Positions 28,959 through 37,452 of a stretch of 64,000 bases of DNA are shown piece by piece. A model generated the notes under the pieces. That model was not told the DNA's origin and did no database searches. It saw only the letters and a list, made by a program, of their open reading frames with translations. The DNA lies in the NCBI RefSeq assembly GCF_017487405.1, contig NZ_CP062222.1:3023001-3087000 (forward strand), read 5' to 3'. Position 1 is the stretch's first letter. Every line of letters starts with the position of its first letter. A program made the translations under genes and the position numbers. This DNA is from Brevundimonas goettingensis (GTDB lineage Bacteria > Pseudomonadota > Alphaproteobacteria > Caulobacterales > Caulobacteraceae).

Positions 28959-29120
28959 TTAATCTTTACGGGTGGTTAACCATGATTAAGCCACACACGC
29001 CTTGGGGACCGATGATTTCCACAGGAAGATCGGTTGCCCCCAACATCTTGGGGTTAACGTAAGATTTACACCCCGGATATGGGCGACTAGCGTGGCCTCT
29101 CGTAGGTCGGGGAGCGAATC
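28959..29120 (+). promoter_or_regulatory. podJ control region: CtrA-like boxes and a GANTC site
   Basis: TTAACGTAAGATTTAC at 29054-29069 has TTAA-N7-TTTAC, one base off the CtrA box. TTAA-N6-TTAA occurs at 28976-28989, and a TTAATC-TTTAC pair at 28959-28969. GAATC at 29116-29120, just before the GTG start, is a CcrM methylation site (GANTC). In Caulobacter podJ transcription is under CtrA, DnaA and GcrA/CcrM control, so these sites are expected here. Confidence 0.5.
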
Positions 29121-29121
29121 G

Positions 29122-32100
29122 GTGAGCGCAGCTGCGCCTTGGAGCGTCAAGGGTATCGACCCCAAGGCACGCGAAGTCGCAAAGGACCTCGCGCGGCGCT
29201 CCGGCATGACCCTGGGCGAGTGGCTCAACACCATGATCATGGACGACGGGGAGGACGAGGAAATCGTTGTGCCCCTGTCGCGCCGCGCTCACGCCGCCGA
29301 TTCCTTCGAACGCCGCAGCCGCTCGCGCCGCCTCGACGACGCCTATGATCGCGAGCCCGGCTATTCGCGCGAAAGCTACGCCGCCTCTTCTCCTTCCTTC
29401 TCCGCCCCCTCCCATTCCGACGACACCCTGCAGCGCGTCGCCGCCTCGGTGGACGCCATCGCCGCCCGGCTTGAGGCCGCCGAGCGCCGCTCGACCGTGG
29501 CCATCCAGGGCGTGGATCAGGCCGTCGCCGGCCTGGTGCGCCGCCTCGACGGCGCCGACGCGGAAACCCGCACCTACGGCCGTCGCATCGACGACATCTC
29601 CGAAGAGCTCAAGGAAGGCCACCGCCGCCTGCGCCGCTTCGAACAGGAGGTCGGCCCCGACACCAAGGCCACCTTCGGCAAGGTCGAGAACGGCATCGGC
29701 GCCATCGCCGCGCGCCTGTACGACATCGAGGAACGCCAGCGGACCAGCCTGAACGAGCTGCGCCAGCGCATGGACGCCGCCGAGAAGTCGGTCAGCGCCC
29801 TGCCCCACGGCCAGGGCGTCGGCACCGAGGCCATGGCCCAGGTCAGCGCGCGTCTGGACACCGCCCAGGCTCAGACCACCGAGGCCCTGCGCGGTCTGGA
29901 GCGTTCCTTCGCCGGCCTGGACCAGCGGCTGCGCGCCGCCGAGGGCCGGGTCGAACCGGAAGGCTCGCGCGAGGCCGCCCGTTTCGAGAAACTGGCCGAG
30001 ACCCTGGCCCGCCAGGTCGACGCCAACCGCGCCGAGATGATCCAGCGGCTGGACACGGCCGAGCGCGAAGGCCGAATGGACCGCATCGAGCGGGCCATGG
30101 CGGCGATCAATGAGCAGGCCCGTGCGGCCGAGCAGCGCTCCGCCCAGGGCATCGACGCCATGGGCCGCGAGGTCCTGCGCATCGCCCAGAACCTGAACGG
30201 GCGGATGCAGGCCGCCGACGCCCGCGCCACCACCCTGGACGCCGCCATCCAGCGCGTCGAAAGCGGCGTCTCGGACAAGATCGCCCGCGCCGGCCAGGCC
30301 ATCGCCGCCGACCTGAACTCCAGCCTCGGCGACAAGCTCGACCGCGACATGGGCCGCTACGCCCAGGCCGTCGAGCACCGGCTGAACCGAACCGACGACC
30401 AGCACGCCTTGGCGCTGGAAAAGCTGGGCGGCGAGATCACCCGCATCTCGGACCGTCTGGCCGACCGTATCGCCCAGTCCGAGCGCAAGTCGGCCCAGGC
30501 CCTGGAAGACATCGGTCGCCGCCTGACGGACAGCTCGGCGCGGATCGAACAGACCTACGACCGCGCCTCGGGCGAACTGGCCGAGCGGATGCGCCTGTCG
30601 GAAGAACGCACCGCCCGCCTGCTGGAAGAGGCCCGCGAGCGGATCGAGAGCCGCGTCGACCGCTCCAGCCGCGCGTTCGACCTGCCCGAGCCGGTCGAGG
30701 CGCCGCACGCCGCGCCTGCCGCCCCCTCCGCCCTGTCGTCGTCCATGGCGGCCGCCTCGGATCTGAGCCAGCCCGACTGGCGCGCCGCCGCCTTCCCCGA
30801 GGATGATTTCGGCGCGGCGCCCGACGACATCTGGTCGACCGACCCCCTGAGCTCGGACGAGCGCGCGCCGGCGCCCTTCCCGGGCCGTTTCGGCGAGCCG
30901 GAGGCCGCGGCCGACACCGCCTTCGACCCGGCCCGCGCGGTCGCCGAGATTCTGGCCTCGCCGCGTCTGGCCCAGCCGGCCGCCGCCGAGCCTGTGATCG
31001 AACCCAGCTTCTCCACCCCGGTCTTCGCCCAGCCCGCCCAGGCGGTCGCCGCGCCGGAAGTCGTGCCCGAGCCCTTCGCCGCACCCGCTTTCGGCGGCTT
31101 CGGCGGCGCCGACGTCGAGGACGCCCTGGAGGCCACGGCCGCCGTCGCCCCGGACGTCTTTGCGCCCGAGGCCTATTCGGCCGAGCCCGAACCCGCCGCA
31201 GCGCCGAAGATGTCGGCCGGCTTCGGCGCGCCCCCCGCCTTCGACCCGGCCGACGCCTTCGACGCCGGACCGGACGAATTCTCCGCCGAGACCGATTTCG
31301 TCGACGCCCGCGCGATGCGCGCGGGCCTGTCCGCCGGCGCCGCGGGCGGCCGCGTCGCCTCGACCCGCAGCGCCATCGACGCCGCCCGCGCCGCCATGAC
31401 CGTCGCCCCGGAGGCCGAAGAGCCCCGCGCCGGCTTTGGCCTGAAGCGCGGCGGCAAGTCGCGCCTGCAGGAGCGGCTCGACAAACAGGCCAAGAGCGGC
31501 TCGACCATCCGCAAGGGGCTTCTGGCCTCGGTGACCGGCATGGCCCTGGTCGGCGCCCTCTACACGACCAACCGTCTGGCCGGCGGCGAAGGCTTCGAAC
31601 TGCCGGGCATGGACGGTGTGCGCCAGGCTCTGGGACTGGCTCCGGCCGCCGCCGACACCGACCTGACCGACGAGACCACGCCCCTGGCCGCCGTGGCCCT
31701 GACCGGAGACGCCACCCCGACCGACGCCGTGCCCCTGCCCTCCAGCGAAGCCCAGTCCCTGTTCGACCAGGCGACCGAGGAGCTGTCGGGCGGCAAGCCC
31801 GAAGGCGTCGCCACCCTGACCCGCGCCGCCAACATGGGCCTGCCCGCCGCCCAGATGAAGCTGGTCGAGATGTACGAGAGCGGCGAGGGCGGTGTCGCCC
31901 GCAACCGGACCGAGGCCCGGCTCTGGGCCCGTCGCGCGGCCGGCGCGGGCGATCCCGTCGCGATGCGCGCCTACGGCATGTATCTCTATGACGGTGTCGG
32001 CGGCGCCCAGAACCGCGCCGAGGCCCTGGACTGGCTGGTCAAGGCCGCCGGCCGCGGCGACGTCAACGGCCAGTTCAACGCGGCCAAGATCTATGAGTTC

Positions 32101-32280
32101 GGGACCCAGGGCGTCGCCCCGAACCCGACCGAGGCCTATAAATGGTACCTGATCGCCGCGCGTCAGGGCGACCAGGAGGCCAAGACGGCCGCCGATCGGC
32201 TGGCCCCGACCCTGTCCGCCGCGGGCCGCACCTCGGCCCGCGCCGCCGTCGAAGCCTTCCAGACCGAGCCTCTCGGCTGA
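29122..32280 (+). CDS. podJ: PodJ-like polar organelle development protein
   Basis: 1052 residues. The start is GTG 29122 with GGGGAG upstream, and the N-terminus AAPWSVKGIDPKAREVAKD plus RRSGMTLGEWLN is the conserved opening of Caulobacter PodJ. Residues about 95-530 are heptad-rich coiled coil, about 530-790 are Ala/Pro/Glu-rich and acidic, one membrane segment is near 800-818 (LLASVTGMALVGALYTT), and periplasmic Sel1 repeats lie at about 893-1020 (NMGLPAAQMKLVEMYESGEG and three more). Caulobacter PodJ ends in a peptidoglycan-binding domain; I see none here, as the protein stops soon after the Sel1 units. PodJ marks the new pole and recruits PleC and pilus proteins. Confidence 0.85.
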   Translation: MSAAAPWSVKGIDPKAREVAKDLARRSGMTLGEWLNTMIMDDGEDEEIVVPLSRRAHAADSFERRSRSRRLDDAYDREPGYSRESYAASSPSFSAPSHSDDTLQRVAASVDAIAARLEAAERRSTVAIQGVDQAVAGLVRRLDGADAETRTYGRRIDDISEELKEGHRRLRRFEQEVGPDTKATFGKVENGIGAIAARLYDIEERQRTSLNELRQRMDAAEKSVSALPHGQGVGTEAMAQVSARLDTAQAQTTEALRGLERSFAGLDQRLRAAEGRVEPEGSREAARFEKLAETLARQVDANRAEMIQRLDTAEREGRMDRIERAMAAINEQARAAEQRSAQGIDAMGREVLRIAQNLNGRMQAADARATTLDAAIQRVESGVSDKIARAGQAIAADLNSSLGDKLDRDMGRYAQAVEHRLNRTDDQHALALEKLGGEITRISDRLADRIAQSERKSAQALEDIGRRLTDSSARIEQTYDRASGELAERMRLSEERTARLLEEARERIESRVDRSSRAFDLPEPVEAPHAAPAAPSALSSSMAAASDLSQPDWRAAAFPEDDFGAAPDDIWSTDPLSSDERAPAPFPGRFGEPEAAADTAFDPARAVAEILASPRLAQPAAAEPVIEPSFSTPVFAQPAQAVAAPEVVPEPFAAPAFGGFGGADVEDALEATAAVAPDVFAPEAYSAEPEPAAAPKMSAGFGAPPAFDPADAFDAGPDEFSAETDFVDARAMRAGLSAGAAGGRVASTRSAIDAARAAMTVAPEAEEPRAGFGLKRGGKSRLQERLDKQAKSGSTIRKGLLASVTGMALVGALYTTNRLAGGEGFELPGMDGVRQALGLAPAAADTDLTDETTPLAAVALTGDATPTDAVPLPSSEAQSLFDQATEELSGGKPEGVATLTRAANMGLPAAQMKLVEMYESGEGGVARNRTEARLWARRAAGAGDPVAMRAYGMYLYDGVGGAQNRAEALDWLVKAAGRGDVNGQFNAAKIYEFGTQGVAPNPTEAYKWYLIAARQGDQEAKTAADRLAPTLSAAGRTSARAAVEAFQTEPLG

Positions 32281-32399
32281 GCGATCCGCTCAGAAACGCC
32301 CCAATGACGCGCACCGGGTGGTGAAGCCGCCGCCCGGACGCTAGACCCTCCCCACGCCTCCCGGCGCTTGTTTTTGTCCGTCAGCCGAAGGCGCGTCCT

Positions 32400-33326
32400 T
32401 TGGATATCTACCTGCCGATCGCCGAGGTTTCGGTGAACTGGCCGATCCTGGTTCTGCTGGGAACGGCGGTCGGATTCGTGTCCGGCCTGTTCGGCGTGGG
32501 CGGCGGCTTCCTGATGGCGCCGATCCTGATCTTCCTCGGCATCCCCCCGACCGTGGCGGTCGCCAGCCAGGCCAGCCACGTCGTCGCCTCCTCGACCTCG
32601 GGCGTGATCCGCTACTCGGGCCAGAAGGCGGTCGATTTCAAGCTGGGCGGGATCATGGCGGCGGGCGGGGCCATCGGGGCCCTCGCGGGGGTCGAGCTGT
32701 TCCGCTACCTGCGCCTGTTGGGTCAGGCCGATCTGGTGGTGGCCCTGTCCTATCTGCTGTTCCTGGGCGCCATCGGCACCCTGATGCTGAACGAGAGCCT
32801 GACCGAGATCATCCGTCGGCGGCGCGGCGAGACGCCTCCGCACAAGGACCGCCGCCGCCCCCTGTTCCTCTATGGCCTGCCGTTCCGGATGCGGTTCCCG
32901 AAATCGGGCCTCTATATCTCGGCCGTTCCGCCTCTGGCCCTGGGGATCTTCGCCGGCATCCTGTCGGCCATCATGGGCGTCGGCGGCGGCTTCATCCTGG
33001 TGCCGGCCATGCTCTATGTCCTGCGCATGCGGGCCGGGGCCGTGGTCGGGACCAGCCTGTTCCAGATCATCATCACCACTGCCGTCACGACGATCCTTCA
33101 GGCCGGGCGCAACCAGACGGTCGACATCGTCCTGTCGACCATCCTGCTGCTGGGCGGGGTCGTGGGGGCCCAGCTGGGCGCGCGGTTCGCCAGCCGGTTC
33201 CGCGCCGAGGAGCTGAGGGCTTTGCTGGGGCTGATCGTCCTCGGCGTCGGCGTCTATATGGGGCTGGAGCTGTTCGTGAAGCCGCACGACATCTTCCTGC
33301 TGGCCCCGGGGATCGCGGACCGATGA
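32400..33326 (+). CDS. Sulfite exporter TauE/SafE family permease
   Basis: 308 residues, about eight hydrophobic helices in two halves. Each half carries the family motif: VGFVSGLFGVGGGFLMAPILIFLGIPP near residue 25 and GIFAGILSAIMGVGGGFILVPAMLYVL near residue 185. A basic loop (RRRRGETPPHKDRRRP) lies between. The family exports sulfite or sulfonate-type anions, or moves protons or hydrogen sulfide-related compounds. Start TTG 32400 gives MDIYLPIAEVSVNWP, the opening expected for this subgroup. Its stop overlaps the next gene by four bases. Confidence 0.92.
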   Translation: MDIYLPIAEVSVNWPILVLLGTAVGFVSGLFGVGGGFLMAPILIFLGIPPTVAVASQASHVVASSTSGVIRYSGQKAVDFKLGGIMAAGGAIGALAGVELFRYLRLLGQADLVVALSYLLFLGAIGTLMLNESLTEIIRRRRGETPPHKDRRRPLFLYGLPFRMRFPKSGLYISAVPPLALGIFAGILSAIMGVGGGFILVPAMLYVLRMRAGAVVGTSLFQIIITTAVTTILQAGRNQTVDIVLSTILLLGGVVGAQLGARFASRFRAEELRALLGLIVLGVGVYMGLELFVKPHDIFLLAPGIADR

Positions 33327-34186
33327 TCAGCGCCCCCCCGCCTCCGATCCTGCCTCCTCCTCCGCCCGCGATCTCCGCACCCCTGGTCCCCGAGGGGGCG
33401 GCGCCGGCGCCCGTCGTCCTGCCGTCGGAGCAGTCGGTCGCCACCGACGGCGAACTCCGCGTCGCCGCCGCCCTGACCGACGCCCGGATCCGGGTCGATT
33501 CCAGCTTCCGGGGTGCCTCGATCGTCCTCTACGGCGCGGTGTTCAACCCTTCGACCAGCCCCACCGACGTGGTCGTGGTGGTGCGCGGCCCCGACGCGCC
33601 TGTCCGTCTGGTGAAGAAGACTCGCAACATGGGCGTCTGGCTGAACAGCCGGCCCGTGCTGTTCGAGGGGGCGCCCGGCTTTTACATGACCGCCTCGACC
33701 CGGCCGCTCAGCGACATCGCCGACTTCGGCCAGTTGCGGCGGCTGGGCGTCGGGGTCGACCACCTGCGGATCGGTGCGCCGGACGAGCAGCGCACCGTGA
33801 CCCGCTACGGCGTGCGTGACGTGGTCGTGTCGCGCCTCGGCGACGACTACCTCGACTGGCGGCGCGCGGTGATCCGGCTGAAGGAGGCCGCCGCCCTCTA
33901 TGACACCGATCCCGAAGGGGTGAAGTTCGTCGACAAGGGGCTGTTCCGCGCCGAGATCGACCTGCCCGCCGTGGCCCCCACCGGCCAGTATTACGCCGAG
34001 GTCTGGCTGTTCCGGGACGGGGAGCCGCAGTCGGTGTCCAACCTGACCCTGACCGTCGAGAAGGTCGGGTTCGAGCGCGACGTCTATGAGTTCGCCCATC
34101 GCCGTCCGTGGCTGTACGGCATCCTCTCGGTCCTGCTGGCGGCCGCGACGGGCTATGGCGCCTCAAGGCTGTTCCGGCGGAACTAG
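33323..34186 (+). CDS. TIGR02186 family transmembrane protein
   Basis: 287 residues. A Pro-rich leader (PPPPILPPPPPAIS) is followed by a beta-rich extracytoplasmic domain (DARIRVDSSFRGASIVLYGAVF, VVVVVRGPDAPVRLVKK) and a C-terminal anchor (LYGILSVLLAAATGYGASRLF). This matches the alphaproteobacterial family TIGR02186 (Alph_Pro_TM), almost always next to a TauE/SafE permease as here, joined by an ATGA overlap. The pair probably works together; what it moves is unknown. I see no classic signal peptide at the chosen start. Confidence 0.88.
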   Translation: MISAPPPPILPPPPPAISAPLVPEGAAPAPVVLPSEQSVATDGELRVAAALTDARIRVDSSFRGASIVLYGAVFNPSTSPTDVVVVVRGPDAPVRLVKKTRNMGVWLNSRPVLFEGAPGFYMTASTRPLSDIADFGQLRRLGVGVDHLRIGAPDEQRTVTRYGVRDVVVSRLGDDYLDWRRAVIRLKEAAALYDTDPEGVKFVDKGLFRAEIDLPAVAPTGQYYAEVWLFRDGEPQSVSNLTLTVEKVGFERDVYEFAHRRPWLYGILSVLLAAATGYGASRLFRRN

Positions 34187-34225
34187 CGTCAAGGCTTCAG
34201 AGCTGAAACAGAGGGACCCTCGTTT

Positions 34226-34259
34226 GGCCGCCATCGCCCTGCAGTGACGCTTGGCGGCC
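34226..34259. terminator. Hairpin after the TIGR02186 gene
   Basis: GGCCGCCA and TGGCGGCC pair perfectly across an 18-base loop, 40 bases beyond the gene end. No T run follows, so it may be a Rho-type end or only a structural element ahead of the tRNA-like sequence. Confidence 0.4.
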
Positions 34260-34289
34260 GTTCGCCTGGTCGCGCCGATGCTCTTCATT

Positions 34290-34366
34290 GGCCTGGTGGC
34301 GGAGTGGCGACGCGGCGGGCCTGCAAGCCCGAGGACCCTCCGTTCGACTCGGAGGCCAGGCCTCCA
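34290..34366 (+). tRNA. tRNA-Cys(GCA)-like sequence with non-standard anticodon and T arms
   Basis: GGCCTGG (34290-34296) pairs with CCAGGCC, followed by TCCA, so discriminator T and an encoded CCA are present as in tRNA-Cys. The D arm is GCG/CGC with GAGTGGCGA in the loop, the usual Cys form. The T loop TTCGACT is standard. But the anticodon arm is CGGGC-CTGCAA-GCCCG, a 6-base loop (or 8 bases if the last pair opens) instead of 7, and the T stem pairs over 6 bp. Total 77 nt against about 74 for bacterial tRNA-Cys. It may be a decayed copy or an unusual tRNA; read as GCA it would be Cys. Confidence 0.5.
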
Positions 34367-34373
34367 TCGGAAA

Positions 34374-35609
34374 TCAGGGCGCCTTGGCCAGCCTGACCAG
34401 CTTGCCGTCGGTCTCGTCGGTGATGGCCCAGAGGGCGCCGTCCGGTCCAACCGCCACGTCGCGGACGCGCTCGCCCAAATCGGTCAGCAGACGCTCCTCG
34501 CCGACGACGCGGTCGTTCTGCAGCACCAGCCGGGCGATGTGCTTCTCCTTCAGGCCCGCGACCAGCAGATTGCCGCGCCAGCCGGGGAACATGGCGCCCT
34601 CATAGAAGGTCGCGCCGCCCGGGGCGATGACCGGGTCCCAGTAGTAGACGGGCTGCTCCAGACCCTCGCGGGCGGTGACGCCGCCGTTGATCGGACCGCC
34701 GGCATATTCGGTCCCGTAAGCGACGACCGGCCAGCCGTAGTTGACCCCGGCGCGGTCGTGATTGACCTCGTCGCCGCCGCGAGTGCCGTGTTCGATGGTC
34801 CAGACCTGCCCCTCCGGAGTGATGGCCACGCCCTGGACGTTGCGGTGGCCGAGGCTCCAGATCTCTGGCCGGGCCCCGGCGGTGTTCACGAACGGATTGT
34901 CGGCCGGGACCGAGCCGTCGGCGTTGATGCGGATGACCTTGCCCATGTGCGAACCCAGATCCTGGGCCTGGGGCCGCATCGGGGCGTCGGAGCGTTCGCC
35001 CAGGGTCAGGAACAGCTTGCCGTCGGGCGCGAAGGCCAGGGCGCCGCCGAAATGCTTGTTGCCCTCATAGGTCGGCATCGCGCGGAAGATGACCTGAACA
35101 CTCTCCACCTTCGATCCGTCGTCGGACAGGCGGCCTCGCGCGACCGAGGTGGCGTTGCCGCCGTCACGCGGCTCGGCATAGGCCCAGTAGATCAGCCGGT
35201 CGGTCGCGAAGGTCGGGCCGACGGCGACGTCCAGCAGGCCGCCCTGCCCCACGGCGGCGACGGCGGGCAGGCCGGCGATCGGCTCGCCCTTCTGGCCCTC
35301 GGCGGTGATGATGCGCAGCCGGCCCGGCCGTTCGGTCACCAGCCAGCGGCCGTCAGGCAGAAGGGCCAGCCCCCAGGGATGCTCCAGGCCGGCGGCGACG
35401 ACGGTCGAGGCCAGTTTCACATCGCTGACGACGCCCGGGGCACGGGTCTGGCCGGCGAAGGCGGGGGTCTGGCCCTGACCGTTGGCGGGTCGGGTCTCGA
35501 CCTGGGCGCCCGCAGCCCCGCTCGCCGTCGCATCGTTCTCGCCCCGCGCCCCGCAGGCCGCGGCGAGAACCATCAGGGAGGCGCTGGAGGCGAGGACGAG
35601 GGTGCGCAT
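34374..35609 (-). CDS. PQQ-dependent sugar dehydrogenase (soluble aldose dehydrogenase type), lipoprotein
   Basis: 411 residues. Signal sequence MRTLVLASSASLMVLAAAC suggests a lipoprotein with the modified Cys at about residue 19. The six-bladed propeller of the YliI/sGDH family follows: HPWGLALLPDGRWLVTERPGRLRI, LLDVAVGPTFATDRLIYWAY, HFGGALAFAPDGKLFLTLGER, RPEIWSLGHRNVQGVAI and EINHDRAGVNYGWP-like EVNHDRAGVNYGWPVVAYG. These enzymes oxidise aldose sugars with PQQ in the periplasm. ATG 35609 is chosen for the signal peptide; AAGG lies about 10 bases upstream. It faces the tRNA-like sequence with 7 bases between. Confidence 0.9.
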   Translation of the reverse strand: MRTLVLASSASLMVLAAACGARGENDATASGAAGAQVETRPANGQGQTPAFAGQTRAPGVVSDVKLASTVVAAGLEHPWGLALLPDGRWLVTERPGRLRIITAEGQKGEPIAGLPAVAAVGQGGLLDVAVGPTFATDRLIYWAYAEPRDGGNATSVARGRLSDDGSKVESVQVIFRAMPTYEGNKHFGGALAFAPDGKLFLTLGERSDAPMRPQAQDLGSHMGKVIRINADGSVPADNPFVNTAGARPEIWSLGHRNVQGVAITPEGQVWTIEHGTRGGDEVNHDRAGVNYGWPVVAYGTEYAGGPINGGVTAREGLEQPVYYWDPVIAPGGATFYEGAMFPGWRGNLLVAGLKEKHIARLVLQNDRVVGEERLLTDLGERVRDVAVGPDGALWAITDETDGKLVRLAKAP

Positions 35610-35746
35610 CGGGGTGAACCTTTCAGGCGGAGGAATCAGAACGGACGGCGAGAAAACGGGGGCCTGACTCAACCGTTCCAGCCGGGGCCGACCCTGTCGC
35701 TGCGACCGATCGTCCTCACCAGACCACAGGCTTTTTGCGAAGCGAC

Positions 35747-35773
35747 TTGAACCGCCGCCCCGCCGTCTATATA
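35747..35773 (+). promoter_or_regulatory. Promoter of the tRNA-Met gene
   Basis: TTGAAC, 15 bases, TATATA, about 55 bases before the tRNA. The boxes fit a housekeeping promoter with a short spacer. Confidence 0.45.
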
Positions 35774-35827
35774 GGCACGCCTCTTCCCGCGCGCGGCCGT
35801 CAGGCTCCGCCGGGCGACCGATAGCGT

Positions 35828-35904
35828 GGCTGGGTAGCTCAGCTGGTTAGAGCGGTGGATTCATAACCCACAGGTCGGCGGTTCGAGCCCGCCTCCAGCC
35901 ACCA
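35828..35904 (+). tRNA. tRNA-Met (CAT), elongator type
   Basis: 77 nt with encoded CCA. Acceptor GGCTGGG pairs with TCCAGCC (one G-T). The D arm has GCTC/GAGC with AGCTGGTTA in the loop. Anticodon loop TTCATAA gives CAT, with stem GTGGA/CCCAC (last pair A-C). T arm GGCGG-TTCGAGC-CCGCC is normal. The G1-C72 pair indicates elongator rather than initiator tRNA. Confidence 0.93.
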
Positions 35905-35991
35905 TCGGTTCCTGCGACGAAGAGCGCCGCGCAACCCGCGTTCGTCGCCCGCGTTTCTCCAGCCAAGGTTCACCTCAGCCGGAGATTTTCC

Positions 35992-36339
35992 ATGTCCGTT
36001 CGCATCCCCACCGCCCTGATCGCAGTCGCCGCCCTGGCTCTGGGCGCCGCCGCCTGCACCCAGAACGAAACCGCCGAGGCCAAACAGGACGCCGCCGTCG
36101 CGGGCGACAAGGCCGAGGTCGCCGCCGCCCAGGCGGGGGACCGGGCCGGAGAGGTCGCCGCCCAGGCGGGCGAGATCGCCGAGAGCGGCGCCATGAAGGC
36201 CGCACAGGCCGTCGAGAAGGGCGCGGGCAAGGTCGCCGACCATCTGGAAGCCAACCAGGCCGAGGCCGCCGCCGAGGGCAAGCCCGGCGCCGTCAATCCG
36301 AACACCGACCAGCGCGTGCCGGCGCCGGCGGAGCATTAA
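35992..36339 (+). CDS. Small Ala-rich lipoprotein, function unknown
   Basis: 115 residues. MSVRIPTALIAVAALALGAAAC is a lipoprotein signal with the acylated Cys at about residue 22. The mature part is rich in Ala, Glu, Lys and Gln and predicted helical throughout (EAKQDAAVAGDKAEVAAAQAG, then EVAAQAGEIAESGAMKAAQ), with an 11- to 12-residue periodicity that suggests an extended or coiled helix. It ends in a Pro/Ala tail. I do not know the family. It lies 87 bases after tRNA-Met, with its own leader. Confidence 0.7.
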   Translation: MSVRIPTALIAVAALALGAAACTQNETAEAKQDAAVAGDKAEVAAAQAGDRAGEVAAQAGEIAESGAMKAAQAVEKGAGKVADHLEANQAEAAAEGKPGAVNPNTDQRVPAPAEH

Positions 36340-36354
36340 GACACGGCTCTTCGG

Positions 36355-36376
36355 CCGCTCCGGGCGACCGGAGCGG
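36355..36376 (+). terminator. Hairpin downstream of the lipoprotein gene
   Basis: CCGCTCCGG and CCGGAGCGG pair perfectly (9 bp) around GCGA and are followed by TT only. Probably the 3' end of the lipoprotein transcript; it could also belong to the structured region that follows. Confidence 0.5.
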
Positions 36377-36831
36377 TTGGGAGGCGAGCGGGGCCGCCGG
36401 GCGACGCCCGGGAGTGTTGAGAGAGATACCGTTTCGACGCCGCCTTCCGGCCCCGCGCGAGGATTTTCGAGCAGCTTGCGTCAGGTGGCGATCTTTACGC
36501 CTTACCGCAGCGCCACCCACGGGCGGGGCCTGCTTGCGACAGGCTCCCCGGACCGGGCTCAGTATCCCCCTGGCCCCTACCTCCAGCGAACTGGACTCCC
36601 GCTTCTCCGCATTCCGCCGCCAGACGGTCGCAAGGCCTCTGCGCCTCCCCCGCGACGGAACGGGAGGATTATAGGCGGGGTCGTGGGTAGGGCGGGTTCG
36701 GGACGGTGGGATTTCGTCAATCTAATGGAATCCCGAGGATTACTTCGGCGAATTGTATGTGCTTCGGGGATTTGGGCGCCGGTATCCCATCACCGCCTCG
36801 CGGTCCCCCTTGGTGGGGGAGGATCAGGCGT
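36377..36831. other. 455-bp gene-free region with many hairpins, possible non-coding RNA
   Basis: No credible protein frame is present on either strand. Several stable hairpins can be drawn: CCGGGCGACGCCCGG near 36398, GGTGGCG...CGCCACC at about 36485-36513, CGGGGCCTG...CAGGCTCCCCG at about 36523-36550, and CCTCCC...GGGAGG near 36646-36668. On the minus strand a consensus TATAAT is found at about 36670-36675. I searched by eye for the hallmarks of RNase P RNA (GAGGAAAGTCCGG), 4.5S/SRP RNA and tmRNA and found none. It may hold a 6S-like or other RNA, or only a leader. Confidence 0.35.
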
Positions 36832-37452
36832 TCAACCCTCCGCCAGAACCGCGTCGATCAGGGCGCGGGCTTCGGGGCTGTTCCAGTCGGCCTCTCCGGC
36901 GAAGGTGGCGCGGATGCGGCCCTGACGGTCCAGCAGGATGGTCTGGGGCATCTTGCCCTTGCCCGGGAATTCGAACGGCAGCTGGAATTTCGGATCGCTG
37001 TAGAGCGGCAGGGGTTCGTGGACGCCGATGAAGCTTTTCGCGTCCGCGACCTTGTCGGGCTCGACGTCGACATTGATGGGCAGGACGACGAGGTCCTTGC
37101 CTTCGTACGTCCTGGCGGCGGCGGCCAGGGTCGGCATCTCGGTGCGGCAGGGCACGCACCACATGGCCCAGAGGTTGACCAGCACCACCTTGCCCCGGAA
37201 GGCGTTGAAGCGAACATCGGCGCCGTCGGCGGTCTTGAACACATAGTCGGGCGCGACCGGGGTGGCGGCGGGCGTCTCCAGCGTGGCCAGCGGACCGGTC
37301 GCGAACCGGGCCAGCGCGCTTTTCGGCGCCTCGGCGGGCTCAGAACCTTTGGCGACGGCGTCAGGCTTGGCGTATAGGAACGCGCCGCCGCCGATCGCAC
37401 CGATCAGCAGCACCCCCGCAATGATCCCGATCGCCGTCTTCGAGCCGCTCAT
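36832..37452 (-). CDS. tlpA: TlpA-type membrane-anchored thioredoxin
   Basis: 206 residues. An uncleaved N-terminal anchor ([21 protein letters not shown]) holds a periplasmic thioredoxin domain with the redox motif [13 protein letters not shown] and the cis-Pro region MPQTILLD. TlpA-family proteins reduce disulfides in the periplasm, e.g. for cytochrome oxidase assembly. The gene is divergent from argH. Its ATG (37452-37450) overlaps the argH ATG (37451-37453) in the palindrome TCATGA, leaving no leader between them. This tlpA-argH-lysA arrangement is common in alphaproteobacteria. Confidence 0.9.
   Translation of the reverse strand: MSGSKTAIGIIAGVLLIGAIGGGAFLYAKPDAVAKGSEPAEAPKSALARFATGPLATLETPAATPVAPDYVFKTADGADVRFNAFRGKVVLVNLWAMWCVPCRTEMPTLAAAARTYEGKDLVVLPINVDVEPDKVADAKSFIGVHEPLPLYSDPKFQLPFEFPGKGKMPQTILLDRQGRIRATFAGEADWNSPEARALIDAVLAEG

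Noticed and set aside
36377..36831. RNase P RNA, SRP RNA or tmRNA in the gene-free region
   Set aside because: No GAGGAAAGTCCGG, no SRP tetraloop domain and no tmRNA tag or TTCGA-CCA end seen on either strand.
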